Positions 37,701 through 47,466 of a stretch of 64,000 bases of DNA are shown in pieces. A program made the translations under genes and the position numbers. Numbering within the stretch: the first letter of the stretch is position 1; each line of letters starts with the position of its first letter. The notes beneath the pieces were generated by a model, which was not told the origin of the DNA, made no database searches, and worked only from the letters and a program-made list of their open reading frames with translations. The DNA is taken from assembly GCF_005145045.1 (NCBI RefSeq), contig NZ_CP039692.1:1319501-1383500 (forward strand), written 5' to 3'. The stretch comes from Agrobacterium larrymoorei. Its GTDB lineage: Bacteria; Pseudomonadota; Alphaproteobacteria; Rhizobiales; Rhizobiaceae.

Positions 37701-40475
37701 ATGAGACATTTTAATCTGCCTCTGTGCGGAACGGCGAAGCTTTGCGCGCGCAAGCGTGCCCTAGCAACGGCTTTCATGACCGGCGTTTCGACGCTTGCGC
37801 TTTTTGCCGCGATGCCGGTGAAGGATGCTGCGGCTGCGGATTGTACCGTTTCCGGCAGCGCCATCTCCGGGCAGACAGATTGTACGGTCACGAATTCAGG
37901 GGAGATGACGTCTCCCGAAGGTGGCCTCATCATCAATCAGGGTTCGGAAAACATTACGGTCAACAACGAGGCTAGCGGCACTATTTCAGGCACAGGTGGC
38001 TGGTCGGGGATAACGATCAACACGTCGGACAATACAGTCATCAACAATGCCGAGGGTGCGACCATCAGCGGTGAGGGTTCGGGTTCCGCTGGTATCAACG
38101 TTACTGACCCGGATTATTCAGGGTCTTCTCCCGCAGGAACAATTATCAACAATGCAGGATCCATCGCTGGGGAAAACGCGGGTATCGATCTCAGATATTT
38201 CTATGGAGCCTCAATCGTCAACCAGACGACAGGTTCTGTTGAGGGCGGCTACGGCATATATGCCTATTCATCTTCCGGTATTCTGGATATCCAGAACGAT
38301 GGTACGATAACCGGAGACTCCAATTACGGTATCTACATCGCCAATATGGTCGGTGCCAATATAAGCAACGCCGGTTGGATTTACGGCCTCAACACGGGTA
38401 TAGACATCAATGGTGCAACGGAAATAGCTATCACCAACAGTGGTACCGTCTCATCGAACGCACATGCCATATATGCTGGTTCCATAGGCGCTTTTTCGCT
38501 TATCAATAGCGGCACGATCTCTTCAACCGGGACCGACGACCTCTATTATGGCGTCAATCTCGACATCGTAGATGTTGCCACCATCGTCAACAGTGGCACC
38601 ATCTCGTCTTCCCTTGCAGGGCAGGATCGCGGCCTCCGCCTAAACGAGGTGGATAATGCCACGATCGTCAATAGCGGAAGCATTCTTGGCGGCTATTTTG
38701 GCATCGAATTCCTTGGAGACGACTCTTCGGCGACGATTACCAATACCGGCACTATCTCCGGCGGCGTGTTTGGTATCTGGGCTTCCGACACTGATCTGAC
38801 CCTCTCGAACGCAGGAACGATCAGCGGTGGCGTGCGCTCGACCTATGCCGAAAGTCTGAACGCGACAAACAGCGGCACAATAACCGGTGGTTTTGATCTT
38901 GCTGCCCTGAACGAAGCCATCATTTACAACAGCGGTACGATTTCCGGCGGTATTAGCACAAATGAGGTCAATACTGTCGATATCACCAACAGCGGTACGA
39001 TCTCCAGCGCTTCGGACGGTGTTAGTGTAACGAGTGCGGCATTCTCGCTTATCAATAGCGGGACTATTTCCGGCGAGTCCGATGGCGTCTATGTTCGAGA
39101 ATCAAATGGATCCATCATCAACAGCGGAACGATTTCCGGCGGTGATTACGGTATTAACGCCGATCGTTTGTCTCTGACCATCACCAATAGCGGTACGATT
39201 TCCGGTGGAACGGCTTCCGTTTTGTTTTCAGAGGATGGCAACACGCTGAATGTTCTACAGGGCGCGCTGTTCAACGGTGTCGTGGATTATAACGGCACCG
39301 TGGATAACACGACGACCTTTGGCACAGGCAGCTATTTGCTTGGCGTTGCCAATTACGATCAGACCGACAACACGATCAATCTGAACAATGCCCATCAGAC
39401 ATTGATCCTGACGAATACGAATACAGGCAGCGGCACGGTCAACGTTGTCGATATTGGCTCCACCTCGATGGACTCTGCCGTGCGTGGTTATACCAACTCG
39501 GTCGGCAATGTCCTCGGCTCAATCCTCAGCATCGATGTGGGCTCTTCTGCCGGTGGTTCGAGTGAGCCGACCAGCTCCGGCGCTCTCGGTTATGCGGAAG
39601 AAAAGAAGCCGACGGGTGCCGCCGCTGCCGTGAAGAAGGGGGGTGACGACACGGCGGTCGACCGTTACGGCAACCTTTTCTGGATCCGCGCCTTCGGCGG
39701 CCAGACCTTCGACAATGCCAAGGACACGAGTTCCACCAATTATGGTGTCGCAGCCGGTGTGGATCGCCAGTTCGATGAAGGCCGCTTCGGTGTGTTGGCA
39801 GGCTATGGCCGCATCATCAACAAGGCGGATGATGGTTCCGGCAAGACAACAGGCAATACGGGCTTCGGCGGTGTTTATGTCCGCAAGGATGTGGGCTCGG
39901 TAACGCTGGATGCCTCGTTGATCGCCGGTGGCATCGACAATGACAGCCGTCGCGAGATTTCCGGCTCCGATCCGGCGCGTGGTTCCTTCACCGGCTGGTA
40001 CGTTTCACCCGAAATCGCGATTTCGCAAAAACACGAATTCGCCCCCGGCTGGATTTTCACGCCATCTGCCCGCCTGCGCTACACGGCTGGCTTCTATGAC
40101 GGTTACACCGAAACGAGTTCGACGCAGAACATCACCTATGATGACCGCACTTCGAACACGCTGGAAGGTATTCTGGAAGGCAAGATCACCAACCGCAACA
40201 CGCTGGCAAACGGCATGAAGGCCAATGTCTCCTTCAGTGCTGCGCTGGTCGATACGCTGAACCTCGGCTCTTCCAACATGAATGCCAGCCTGAGCGGCAC
40301 GGACTTCACCGTCTCGGCCATCGGCAACCGCAACCTGATCGGCACTCGCTTCGGCCTTTCGGGCGACGTCCAGCTTAACCAGCAGACCACCATCTATAGC
40401 GGCATTACGCTCGGCACCTATTCCAGCGATATCGGCTCCTGGTCGGCCAATACAGGCGTGAAGGTCAAGTTCTGA
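37701..40475 (+). CDS. Autotransporter (type V) with NSGTISGG repeats
   Basis: 924-residue self-secreting surface protein. A long signal peptide ends near residue 46 (DAAAA). The passenger (about 47-640) starts with a cysteine pair (Cys48, Cys61) and is built of many short repeats around NSGTISGG, which should fold as a beta-helix. A C-terminal autotransporter barrel (about 655-924) ends in VKVKF. No protease triad or RGD-type motif was seen, so an adhesin or autoagglutinin is the best guess. It stands alone between two terminators. Confidence 0.9.
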   Translation: MRHFNLPLCGTAKLCARKRALATAFMTGVSTLALFAAMPVKDAAAADCTVSGSAISGQTDCTVTNSGEMTSPEGGLIINQGSENITVNNEASGTISGTGGWSGITINTSDNTVINNAEGATISGEGSGSAGINVTDPDYSGSSPAGTIINNAGSIAGENAGIDLRYFYGASIVNQTTGSVEGGYGIYAYSSSGILDIQNDGTITGDSNYGIYIANMVGANISNAGWIYGLNTGIDINGATEIAITNSGTVSSNAHAIYAGSIGAFSLINSGTISSTGTDDLYYGVNLDIVDVATIVNSGTISSSLAGQDRGLRLNEVDNATIVNSGSILGGYFGIEFLGDDSSATITNTGTISGGVFGIWASDTDLTLSNAGTISGGVRSTYAESLNATNSGTITGGFDLAALNEAIIYNSGTISGGISTNEVNTVDITNSGTISSASDGVSVTSAAFSLINSGTISGESDGVYVRESNGSIINSGTISGGDYGINADRLSLTITNSGTISGGTASVLFSEDGNTLNVLQGALFNGVVDYNGTVDNTTTFGTGSYLLGVANYDQTDNTINLNNAHQTLILTNTNTGSGTVNVVDIGSTSMDSAVRGYTNSVGNVLGSILSIDVGSSAGGSSEPTSSGALGYAEEKKPTGAAAAVKKGGDDTAVDRYGNLFWIRAFGGQTFDNAKDTSSTNYGVAAGVDRQFDEGRFGVLAGYGRIINKADDGSGKTTGNTGFGGVYVRKDVGSVTLDASLIAGGIDNDSRREISGSDPARGSFTGWYVSPEIAISQKHEFAPGWIFTPSARLRYTAGFYDGYTETSSTQNITYDDRTSNTLEGILEGKITNRNTLANGMKANVSFSAALVDTLNLGSSNMNASLSGTDFTVSAIGNRNLIGTRFGLSGDVQLNQQTTIYSGITLGTYSSDIGSWSANTGVKVKF

Positions 40476-40498
40476 TCACCGCACAATTACAGCAAAAA

Positions 40499-40522
40499 GC
40501 CGGGGCATTGCTCCGGCTTTTT
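40499..40522 (+). terminator. Rho-independent terminator of the autotransporter gene
   Basis: GCCGGGGC-ATT-GCTCCGGC stem with one G-T pair, followed by five T, 23 bp after the stop. Its right arm is identical to that of the ropB terminator. Confidence 0.9.
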
Positions 40523-40531
40523 GTTTTGCGC

Positions 40532-41128
40532 TCACGCCGCAGACTTCATCTCGGCATATTGCTTGAACTTCTTGCCGAATTTTTCCGGCCAGTCGGCCAG
40601 CGTCTTGCGGCCATCGGCCCATTCTCCGGCAAAGCGCAGATCGAGATAGCCGATCATGGCTGCAAGCGCGAAGTGGCCGCCGTGGAGTTTTTTGCCGGTT
40701 TTCGGCAGATTGGCGTTGAGGTAATCGAGACCCTTCACCACCTTGCGCCACTGCTTGTCGATCCATGGCTGATGGACCTTTTCCTCCGGTCTCAGGCGCC
40801 GCTCGTAGACGATGGCGAGAAGGCAATCCATGATGCCGTCGCAGAGCGCTTCCAGGATTTCGGCTTCCGTGCGCTTGCCGTGCTTCTTCGGATAGAGCTT
40901 CCCGCCGGATTCCCGGTCGAGATAGTGCATGATGGCGACGCTGTCATAGACCGATCCGCCGTCATCCAGCAGCAGAACCGGGATTTTGCCGAGCGGGTTG
41001 TTGTCCATCAGCGTGGCAGGTTCGGCACTCGTATCCACGCGAACATCCGTGATGCCGATATCGAGGTAGCGCGCGGCCATGCGCACCTTGGCGGAATAGG
41101 GGGAAGCGGGAGAATAAAGCAGTTCCAT
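40532..41128 (-). CDS. Glutathione S-transferase family protein
   Basis: 198-residue cytosolic GST. The N-terminal thioredoxin-like domain shows LYSPASPYSAKVR (catalytic Ser/Tyr region) and the cis-Pro motif GKIPVLLL, then DSVAIMHYLD for glutathione binding; a helical C-terminal domain follows. The substrate is unknown. It lies 18 bp downstream of the start of the RNase T2 gene's 3' neighbour gap and may be cotranscribed after its own promoter; the convergent autotransporter terminator is just beyond its stop. Confidence 0.87.
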   Translation of the reverse strand: MELLYSPASPYSAKVRMAARYLDIGITDVRVDTSAEPATLMDNNPLGKIPVLLLDDGGSVYDSVAIMHYLDRESGGKLYPKKHGKRTEAEILEALCDGIMDCLLAIVYERRLRPEEKVHQPWIDKQWRKVVKGLDYLNANLPKTGKKLHGGHFALAAMIGYLDLRFAGEWADGRKTLADWPEKFGKKFKQYAEMKSAA

Positions 41129-41146
41129 GGGCTTTTCCTGTTGAGA

Positions 41147-41875
41147 TTATCGAATTGGAATGATGTCGGTGGCGTTGGCGCGGCAGCCCTGACGATCCAC
41201 CTCCGCGCAATTGCGGAAAGTGAGGTCCCGGTTCAGGCAGATGCGGACTTCCTCCAGCGCAGCGCCGTCACAGCTGATGGCAATACCCTGCTTCGTCATG
41301 CCGGGATTGGCGGTAACGAATGCGGTCTCGATTGCATCCGCCGATAGCCGCTTGTTCTGGCTGCCCGAAGCAATATCGGCGGGCAGGGCGATGCGGTTGT
41401 AAGCGGCGCGGGTGGTGTCGAAATAATCCTTCTGCGACAGGCCGCTGCATGAGCCGTGTTTGCGCCATTGATGACCGATCAGGCCCATCGAGGGCATGAT
41501 GTCGAACATACTACGACCGAGATTTTCCGGCACCCGCTCGCTTTTGTCGTTTCCGCAAAATTCCGGATAGCCGCGCTCGTTCTGCGGCCACAGGCCGTGT
41601 ACGACGAAGCCGTATTTTTGGTCCGAGCCGCATTGCTGTCGGCTGTTTTTGCCCGCATCGCTGGCGCAAAAGGCCGGTGACCAGGAAAGCGACAGAACGT
41701 AAAACTCAAAGCCCTGACCTTGGACGGATGGCGGATTTGCCGATGGCCGTGGCGAGGACGAGGGAACTTTGGCAGGCTCCGCGGGTCTTATTGACTGAGA
41801 CTGTGGAAGGACTATCCACGCCGCTGCTGCCAGTGAAAGTGCCGCCAATGCGATAAAACCGAAATATTGTTTCAT
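41147..41875 (-). CDS. Ribonuclease T2 family protein
   Basis: 242-residue secreted endoribonuclease. It has an N-terminal membrane/signal segment (FGFIALAALSLAAAAWIV), then the two catalytic segments: FVVHGLWPQ (CAS I, catalytic His) and HQWRKHGSC (CAS II, catalytic Lys/His). The glutamate usual in CAS II is a glutamine here. Four or more cysteines fit periplasmic disulfides. A longer frame reaches 42046, but the ATG at 41875 gives a proper signal peptide. Role: degradation of RNA in the periplasm for nutrient recovery. Confidence 0.88.
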   Translation of the reverse strand: MKQYFGFIALAALSLAAAAWIVLPQSQSIRPAEPAKVPSSSPRPSANPPSVQGQGFEFYVLSLSWSPAFCASDAGKNSRQQCGSDQKYGFVVHGLWPQNERGYPEFCGNDKSERVPENLGRSMFDIMPSMGLIGHQWRKHGSCSGLSQKDYFDTTRAAYNRIALPADIASGSQNKRLSADAIETAFVTANPGMTKQGIAISCDGAALEEVRICLNRDLTFRNCAEVDRQGCRANATDIIPIR

Positions 41876-42081
41876 CGAACGGGCTGTCTTTCTGCACAGG
41901 GATGACGATTTGTTGAATGGTTGTTGGGTTTTATACCATCTTATGCCTGTGGCAAACAGGCCGCCGAAAAATGACGTATCCATCATGCTTCGTGTTGAAA
42001 CGGAGCTATTATAACGAATAAGCTTGGCGAATCCGGTATTATGCAAATGCCGGAGGGAGGAGTGAGCCTGGGCATGTCCGC

Positions 42082-43038
42082 ATGAACATGAAAAAGTATC
42101 TTTGGCCCATCATCGGGGTTGCCACGATCTGCTTTTCCGTGTGGCTGCTCTATAAGGAATTGCGCCATCTTTCGCTCGATGACGTCTGGGATAGCCTCGC
42201 CGCCATCGGCACGCATGACTGGATCATGTCCGGCCTGTGTACGCTGGTGGCCTATGCGGCTTTGGCTGGTTACGACCGGATTGCCCTGCAGCATTTGAAG
42301 CGCAAGGTGGGCTGGCTTTTCATCACGCTGACGTCCTTCACCACTTACGCGCTGTCTCACAATGTCGGGGCTTCCGTGTTTTCCGGCGCGGTGGTGCGTT
42401 ATCGTGCCTATACGTCCAAAGGCCTGAGCGCTTCGGAAGTGGGCATTCTCGTTGCGCTCTGCACCTTCACCTTCGCCATCGGCACGATCATGCTGATCGG
42501 TTTCATTCTTGTCTACGAGCCGAATATTACCGAGCGTTTCGTCGATATTCTGCCGGTAGAGGCGTCTACCACCACCGGCATTCTGCTGCTTGCCATCGTG
42601 GCCCTCTACGTCATCGGAAGTCTGTTGAGGCTGAGGCCGCTCAAGATAGGCTCCTTCACCCTGTTTTACCCGGCCCCGAAACTGGTGGCGCAGCAGCTGG
42701 TGATCGGTCCAATCGAGCTTATCGGGGCGGCGGGCATCATCTATTATGCGCTGCCGGATGTCGGAAATCCCGGCTTCATGGTGATCCTGGGGATATTCCT
42801 CATTTCCTTTTCAGCGGCGTTGATTTCCCATGCGCCGGGCGGACTTGGCGTGCTAGAACTCGTCTTCGTCATGGGCCTGCCGGAAATGAACCCGGCAGAC
42901 GTGATTGCCGCGCTGCTCGTCTTCCGCCTGTTTTATCTTATCATCCCGTTCGTCATCGGGCTTTTCATCATCCTCTTTTTCGAGCGCTCGCAACTGGCCG
43001 CAGCCGAGCGGGAGGAGAGGCGGTTGCAGGGGAAGTAG
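42082..43038 (+). CDS. YbhN/UPF0104-family membrane protein (LPG synthase-like TM domain)
   Basis: 318-residue inner-membrane protein with about eight membrane segments, matching the flippase-like domain of lysylphosphatidylglycerol synthase but without the synthase domain. Conserved features include YALSHNVGASVFSG and SHAPGGLGVLE. The function of stand-alone members is not settled; lipid flipping is proposed. A GGAGGAG lies rather far upstream. Its stop abuts that of the convergent rlmJ. Confidence 0.82.
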   Translation: MNMKKYLWPIIGVATICFSVWLLYKELRHLSLDDVWDSLAAIGTHDWIMSGLCTLVAYAALAGYDRIALQHLKRKVGWLFITLTSFTTYALSHNVGASVFSGAVVRYRAYTSKGLSASEVGILVALCTFTFAIGTIMLIGFILVYEPNITERFVDILPVEASTTTGILLLAIVALYVIGSLLRLRPLKIGSFTLFYPAPKLVAQQLVIGPIELIGAAGIIYYALPDVGNPGFMVILGIFLISFSAALISHAPGGLGVLELVFVMGLPEMNPADVIAALLVFRLFYLIIPFVIGLFIILFFERSQLAAAEREERRLQGK

Positions 43039-43884
43039 CTATTCCCCTTGCAGCCAGAAGGCGCGGTGCGAGGCATATCGATCCTGCGCCATGACCGACT
43101 TCAGGACCGGCAGCAGAATATGCAACTCGTCCTTCAGCGTGTAGGGCGGGTTGACGACGATAAGCCCGGAGCCGCTCAAGCCTTCAAGCCGGTCGCTTCT
43201 GACCGAAAGCTCGGTGCAGAGCATTTTCGGGATCTCGTATGATTGCAGGAGTTCGTGAAACTCCTTGATCGGTGCGCCTTTTTTCAGAGGATACCAGAGA
43301 CAGTAAGTGCCGGTGGCAAAGCGGCGATAGGCTTTGTGCAGGCCCTCTGCCAGCCGCTCATATTCGTTTTCCTTCTCGAAAGGCGGATCGACCAGAACGA
43401 GGCCGCGCTTCTCCTTAGGCGGCAGGTGAGCGCCGAGCGACAGCCAGCCATCGAGTTCCGTTATCCGTGCCTGATAATCGCCTTCGAATAGACGCGAGAG
43501 CGCGCGAAAATCATCCGGGTGCAGTTCCATAGCGGAAAGGCGGTCCTGCGGGCGAAACAGCATGCGCGCGAGTTTTGGCGAGCCGGGATAATATTGCAGC
43601 CCGCCTTGCGGGTTCAGTTCTCTGACGGCGGTCAGATATGGCTCCAGCAATTCGGCGACTTCGGCGGGAAGGTCCGCTTCCAGCAGCTTGCCGATGCCCG
43701 TCTGCCACTCGCCGGTTTTCTGGGCTTCCTCGGAGGACAGATCATAGAGGCCGATACCCGCATGCGTATCGAGCACCCGGAAGGCCTTGTCCTTGTTTTG
43801 CAGATATCGCACGAGCCGCGCCAGAACGGCGTGTTTCAGAACATCGGCGAAATTGCCTGCATGATAGATGTGCCGGTAGTTCAT
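43039..43884 (-). CDS. rlmJ: 23S rRNA (adenine-2030-N6)-methyltransferase
   Basis: 281-residue SAM-dependent methyltransferase that modifies A2030 (E. coli numbering) of 23S rRNA. The N-terminus MNYRHIYHAGNFADVLKH is characteristic, the SAM motif is LDTHAGIGLYDL and the catalytic motif is DPPFE. Length equals E. coli RlmJ. A longer upstream frame to 44577 is only antisense to the molybdoenzyme. Divergent from that gene. Confidence 0.93.
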   Translation of the reverse strand: MNYRHIYHAGNFADVLKHAVLARLVRYLQNKDKAFRVLDTHAGIGLYDLSSEEAQKTGEWQTGIGKLLEADLPAEVAELLEPYLTAVRELNPQGGLQYYPGSPKLARMLFRPQDRLSAMELHPDDFRALSRLFEGDYQARITELDGWLSLGAHLPPKEKRGLVLVDPPFEKENEYERLAEGLHKAYRRFATGTYCLWYPLKKGAPIKEFHELLQSYEIPKMLCTELSVRSDRLEGLSGSGLIVVNPPYTLKDELHILLPVLKSVMAQDRYASHRAFWLQGE

Positions 43885-43980
43885 TCGGGCCGATGCCTCG
43901 TGAGATATGTTGCTATGAATAATCTTGATAAGCGTCACTTCGGCCTTTTGGCGGCCTTGGACATGCCATATACAAAACTC

Positions 43981-46113
43981 ATGAACGTTGCGACCCCGAT
44001 TTCCGCCAAAGCCGTGACCGACGCCACCCGCATCGGCCACACCGTCTGTCCGCATGACTGTCCGAGCGCCTGCGCGCTGGAGGCCGATATCAATGTCGAT
44101 GGCCGTATCGGCAGGGTGCGAGGCGCCAATGCCAACACCTATACGGCGGGCGTGATCTGCGCCAAGGTCGCGCGTTACTCCGAGCGCATCTATCATCCCG
44201 GACGCCTGCTGACGCCGAAGCGCAGAAAAGGCGCCAAAGGCGCTGGCGACTGGCAGGAAATTGGCTGGGACGACGCGCTGGACGAAATTGCCAATGCCTT
44301 CGTTAAGGCGGAGGCCGCGCATGGCGCGGAGGCGATCTGGCCGTATTTCTATGCGGGCACCATGGGGCAGGTGCAGCGCGACAGCATTGAGCGGCTTCGC
44401 CATGCCAAGAAATATTCCGGCTTCTTCGGTTCCATCTGCACCAACATGGCATGGACTGGCTATGTGATGGGCACCGGCGCGCTTCGCGGGCCCGACCCGC
44501 GAGAGATGGCGAAGGCCGATGTCGTCGTGATCTGGGGCACGAATGCGGTTGCCACGCAGGTCAACGTCATCACCCACGCAATCAAGGCGCGAAAGGAACG
44601 GGGCGCGAAGATCGTCGTTGTGGATATCTACGATAACCCGACGATGAAGCAGGCGGATTTAAAGCTTATCGTAAAGCCGGGCACCGATGCGGCGCTGGCC
44701 TGCGCAGTAATGCATATCGCCTTTCGCGATGGTTACGCCGACCGGGCCTATATGGCTAAATTTGCCGATGATCCTGCCGGGCTCGAAGCGCATCTTGCCA
44801 CTAAGACCCCGCAATGGGCTTCCGAGATAACCGGGCTTTCGGTCGAGGAAATCGAGGCTTTCGCGCAGCTTGTCGGCACCACGAAGAAAAGTTTCTTCCG
44901 TCTGGGATATGGTTTCGCCCGTCAGCGGAATGGCGCGGTTGCCATGCATGCGGCACTCTCTATCGCGACTGTGCTTGGCTCCTGGCAATATGAGGGCGGC
45001 GGGGCGTTTCACAACAATGGCGATATCTTCCGTCTGAACAAGGCGGAGCTGATGGGTACGGCCTATGCCGACCCGAATGTTCGCCAGCTGGACCAGTCGC
45101 AAATCGGGCGCGTTCTGACGGGAGATGCCGAGGCACTGCGCGGTGGCGGGCCTGTGACGGCGATGCTGATCCAGAACACCAATCCCGCCAATGTCTGTCC
45201 GGAACAGCGGCTGGTGAGGCAGGGTTTTCTGCGCAACGACCTGTTTGTCGCCGTGCATGAGCAATTCATGACCGAGACGGCAGACATTGCCGATATCGTG
45301 CTGCCGGCGACGATGTTTCTTGAGCATGACGATCTCTACCGTGCGGGTGGCCAGAATCACATTCTGCTTGGGCCAAAGCTTGTCGAGCCGCCGGAAACTG
45401 TGCGCACCAACCTTTTCGTCATCGAGGAACTGGCGAAGCGCCTCGGTATCGATCATATGCCGGGTTTTGGCCTGAGCGCGCGGGAGCATGTGGAGCAGAT
45501 TCTCCAAACGAGCGGCTGGGGCAGCTTCGACAATCTGGCCGATGAAAAATGGATCGATGCGCAGCCCGATTTCGAGGTCGCTCATTATCTCGAGGGCTTC
45601 GGTTATGCGGATGGAAAATTCCGTTTCAGCCCGGATTGGCATAACGGCCCGTCGCCCAACAAGCCGCCGAAAAATATCGGTGTGATGGGCCCTGCCGACG
45701 CATTTCCCGAATTCCCGGATCAGGTCGATGTGATCGAACTTGCGGACGAGGCGCACCCCTTCCGTCTGGCGACGTCTCCGGCCCGAAACTTCCTGAATTC
45801 CACTTTTGCGGAAACCAAGACATCCGTGCAGAAGGAAGGCCGCCCGGAACTGATGATCTCGCCGGTTGATGCGATCCGCCTCGATATTGCCGATGGCGAT
45901 GTCGTGCGGATCGGCAATTTGCGCGGCGATCTCCGCATCCATGCGAAGATCGTTGAAGGTGCGAGGTCGGGTGTGCTGATCGCTGAAGGGCTGTGGCCGA
46001 ACAAGGCGCATCTGGATGGTGAAGGCATCAACGTGCTGACGGGTGCCGATGCTGCTGCGCCCTATGGCGGCGCGGCGTTCCACGATAACAAGGTTTGGCT
46101 GAAAAAGGCCTGA
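43981..46113 (+). CDS. Molybdopterin oxidoreductase with [4Fe-4S] cluster
   Basis: About 710-residue DMSO-reductase-family enzyme binding a bis-MGD molybdenum cofactor. The cluster motif C-x3-C-x3-C-x28-C is complete (Cys23, 27, 31, 60). The molybdopterin domains and the C-terminal dinucleotide-binding domain (RNFLNSTFAET) follow. No Tat signal, so it is cytoplasmic. No electron-transfer partner is encoded nearby, so the substrate is open; formate-dehydrogenase-like or oxidoreductase roles are possible. Start at 43981 is uncertain: ATGs at 43963 and 43916 are in frame and none has a strong ribosome site. Confidence 0.88.
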   Translation: MNVATPISAKAVTDATRIGHTVCPHDCPSACALEADINVDGRIGRVRGANANTYTAGVICAKVARYSERIYHPGRLLTPKRRKGAKGAGDWQEIGWDDALDEIANAFVKAEAAHGAEAIWPYFYAGTMGQVQRDSIERLRHAKKYSGFFGSICTNMAWTGYVMGTGALRGPDPREMAKADVVVIWGTNAVATQVNVITHAIKARKERGAKIVVVDIYDNPTMKQADLKLIVKPGTDAALACAVMHIAFRDGYADRAYMAKFADDPAGLEAHLATKTPQWASEITGLSVEEIEAFAQLVGTTKKSFFRLGYGFARQRNGAVAMHAALSIATVLGSWQYEGGGAFHNNGDIFRLNKAELMGTAYADPNVRQLDQSQIGRVLTGDAEALRGGGPVTAMLIQNTNPANVCPEQRLVRQGFLRNDLFVAVHEQFMTETADIADIVLPATMFLEHDDLYRAGGQNHILLGPKLVEPPETVRTNLFVIEELAKRLGIDHMPGFGLSAREHVEQILQTSGWGSFDNLADEKWIDAQPDFEVAHYLEGFGYADGKFRFSPDWHNGPSPNKPPKNIGVMGPADAFPEFPDQVDVIELADEAHPFRLATSPARNFLNSTFAETKTSVQKEGRPELMISPVDAIRLDIADGDVVRIGNLRGDLRIHAKIVEGARSGVLIAEGLWPNKAHLDGEGINVLTGADAAAPYGGAAFHDNKVWLKKA

Positions 46114-46124
46114 TAGGAGTGTCC

Positions 46125-46742
46125 ATGGATCGGTCCAACGCGGTTCAACTGTCGCAGCCGGATGACGAGGCCCGCGTCAAACTCGTCGAGAAGCAGACAG
46201 TCTGGAAGCGTTTCATCCATTTGCAGACGATGGTTTTCGAGCAGCAAACCCGTGATGGGCGCACGATCCGTATTCACCGCGAAGTGCATGATCACGGCGT
46301 TGCCGCTGCCATTCTTCTTTTCGACCCGAAGCGGGAAGAGATCGTCCTCGTCCGCCAGTTCCGCCCCGGCGCCTTCGCCAATGGCGATGCAAGCTTCATG
46401 CTGGAAATCCCTGCCGGTCTGACCGACGGTGACCAGCCCGATGAGGCAATCCGGCGCGAATCCATGGAAGAGACGGGCTATGCCGTCAGCGCCCCGCGTT
46501 ATCTCTTCGATACCTATGCCAGCCCCGGAACGCTGACGGAGAAGATCAGCCTATTTTATGCCCGCGTCGATCTTGCTAAAAAGGCAGGGAAAGGCGGCGG
46601 GCTGGAGACGGAAGGTGAGGATATCGAGGTTCTGACCGTGCCGCTCAACGAGGCTTACGGGATGATCGCATCTGGTGAGATTACCGATTCCAAGACGATC
46701 ATCATGCTGCAATGGGCGATGCTGAACCGGGCGAGTTTGTAA
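46125..46742 (+). CDS. NUDIX hydrolase (nucleoside-diphosphate-sugar type)
   Basis: 205-residue hydrolase related to ADP-ribose/GDP-mannose pyrophosphatases, cleaving nucleoside diphosphate sugars to nucleotide and sugar phosphate. The Nudix box is recognisable, with the metal-binding core RRESMEETGY, preceded by LEIPAGLTD typical of the ADP-ribose pyrophosphatase group. ATG follows AGGAG; 11 bp after the molybdoenzyme stop, so probably cotranscribed. Confidence 0.9.
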   Translation: MDRSNAVQLSQPDDEARVKLVEKQTVWKRFIHLQTMVFEQQTRDGRTIRIHREVHDHGVAAAILLFDPKREEIVLVRQFRPGAFANGDASFMLEIPAGLTDGDQPDEAIRRESMEETGYAVSAPRYLFDTYASPGTLTEKISLFYARVDLAKKAGKGGGLETEGEDIEVLTVPLNEAYGMIASGEITDSKTIIMLQWAMLNRASL

Positions 46743-46755
46743 GCAATTCTTTGCC

Positions 46756-47153
46756 TTAGGCGAAAGCTACGTTTTCTGCTTTCGCCGCCGCGACAAGTTT
46801 CTTGTCCATCGTGGCGAGCGGCATGCTTCTCCCGATGGAGAGAGCGAGATAGGCTGCGTCGTAAGCAGATAGCGCATGCTGGCGTGCAAGTTTTACGATT
46901 GAAACGGCATCGTCGCCGGACACGAGCGTAATCGGCAAACTGTTGAAGCGCAGAAGAATGGAAAGGACATCTTCCGGTTCTATGCGTTTGCGCCGCTCTG
47001 CCATGACCAGAATATTGCGGAGTTCGTGTGCCAGCAGATCGGGCGCGAAAGCATCTTCGCTTTCGAGACGCTGGAGCGCCTTTTCAGCAAGTTCATTGGC
47101 CTCATCCGGCAAAAACCATGCAGCGACGACCGATGCGTCAACGACAAAGGACA

Positions 47154-47154
<1 letters not shown>
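46756..47154 (-). CDS. PIN-domain toxin (VapC-like)
   Basis: 132-residue PIN ribonuclease. The metal-binding acids are visible: Asp in FVVDASV, Glu in HELRN, Asp in AYDAAYL and Asp in LATMDKKL. Such toxins cut tRNA or rRNA when the antitoxin is lost. Its ATG shares one base with the antitoxin stop (TGATG). It lies convergent to the NUDIX gene, 13 bp away. Confidence 0.9.
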
Positions 47155-47396
<242 letters not shown>

Positions 47397-47466
47397 CTAT
47401 TGCTCCATTCGAGCAAAATAATACCAGTACGCAAACCGCTTGGTCAAGGCTTGGCCAAGTCGTGTA

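Noticed and set aside
38400..39240. Regular repeats that could suggest a CRISPR array
   Set aside because: They are in-frame protein repeats of the autotransporter with variable spacing; no constant repeat with unique spacers.
43885..44577. N-terminal extension of rlmJ
   Set aside because: Only antisense to the molybdoenzyme; the ATG at 43884 gives the family N-terminus and length.
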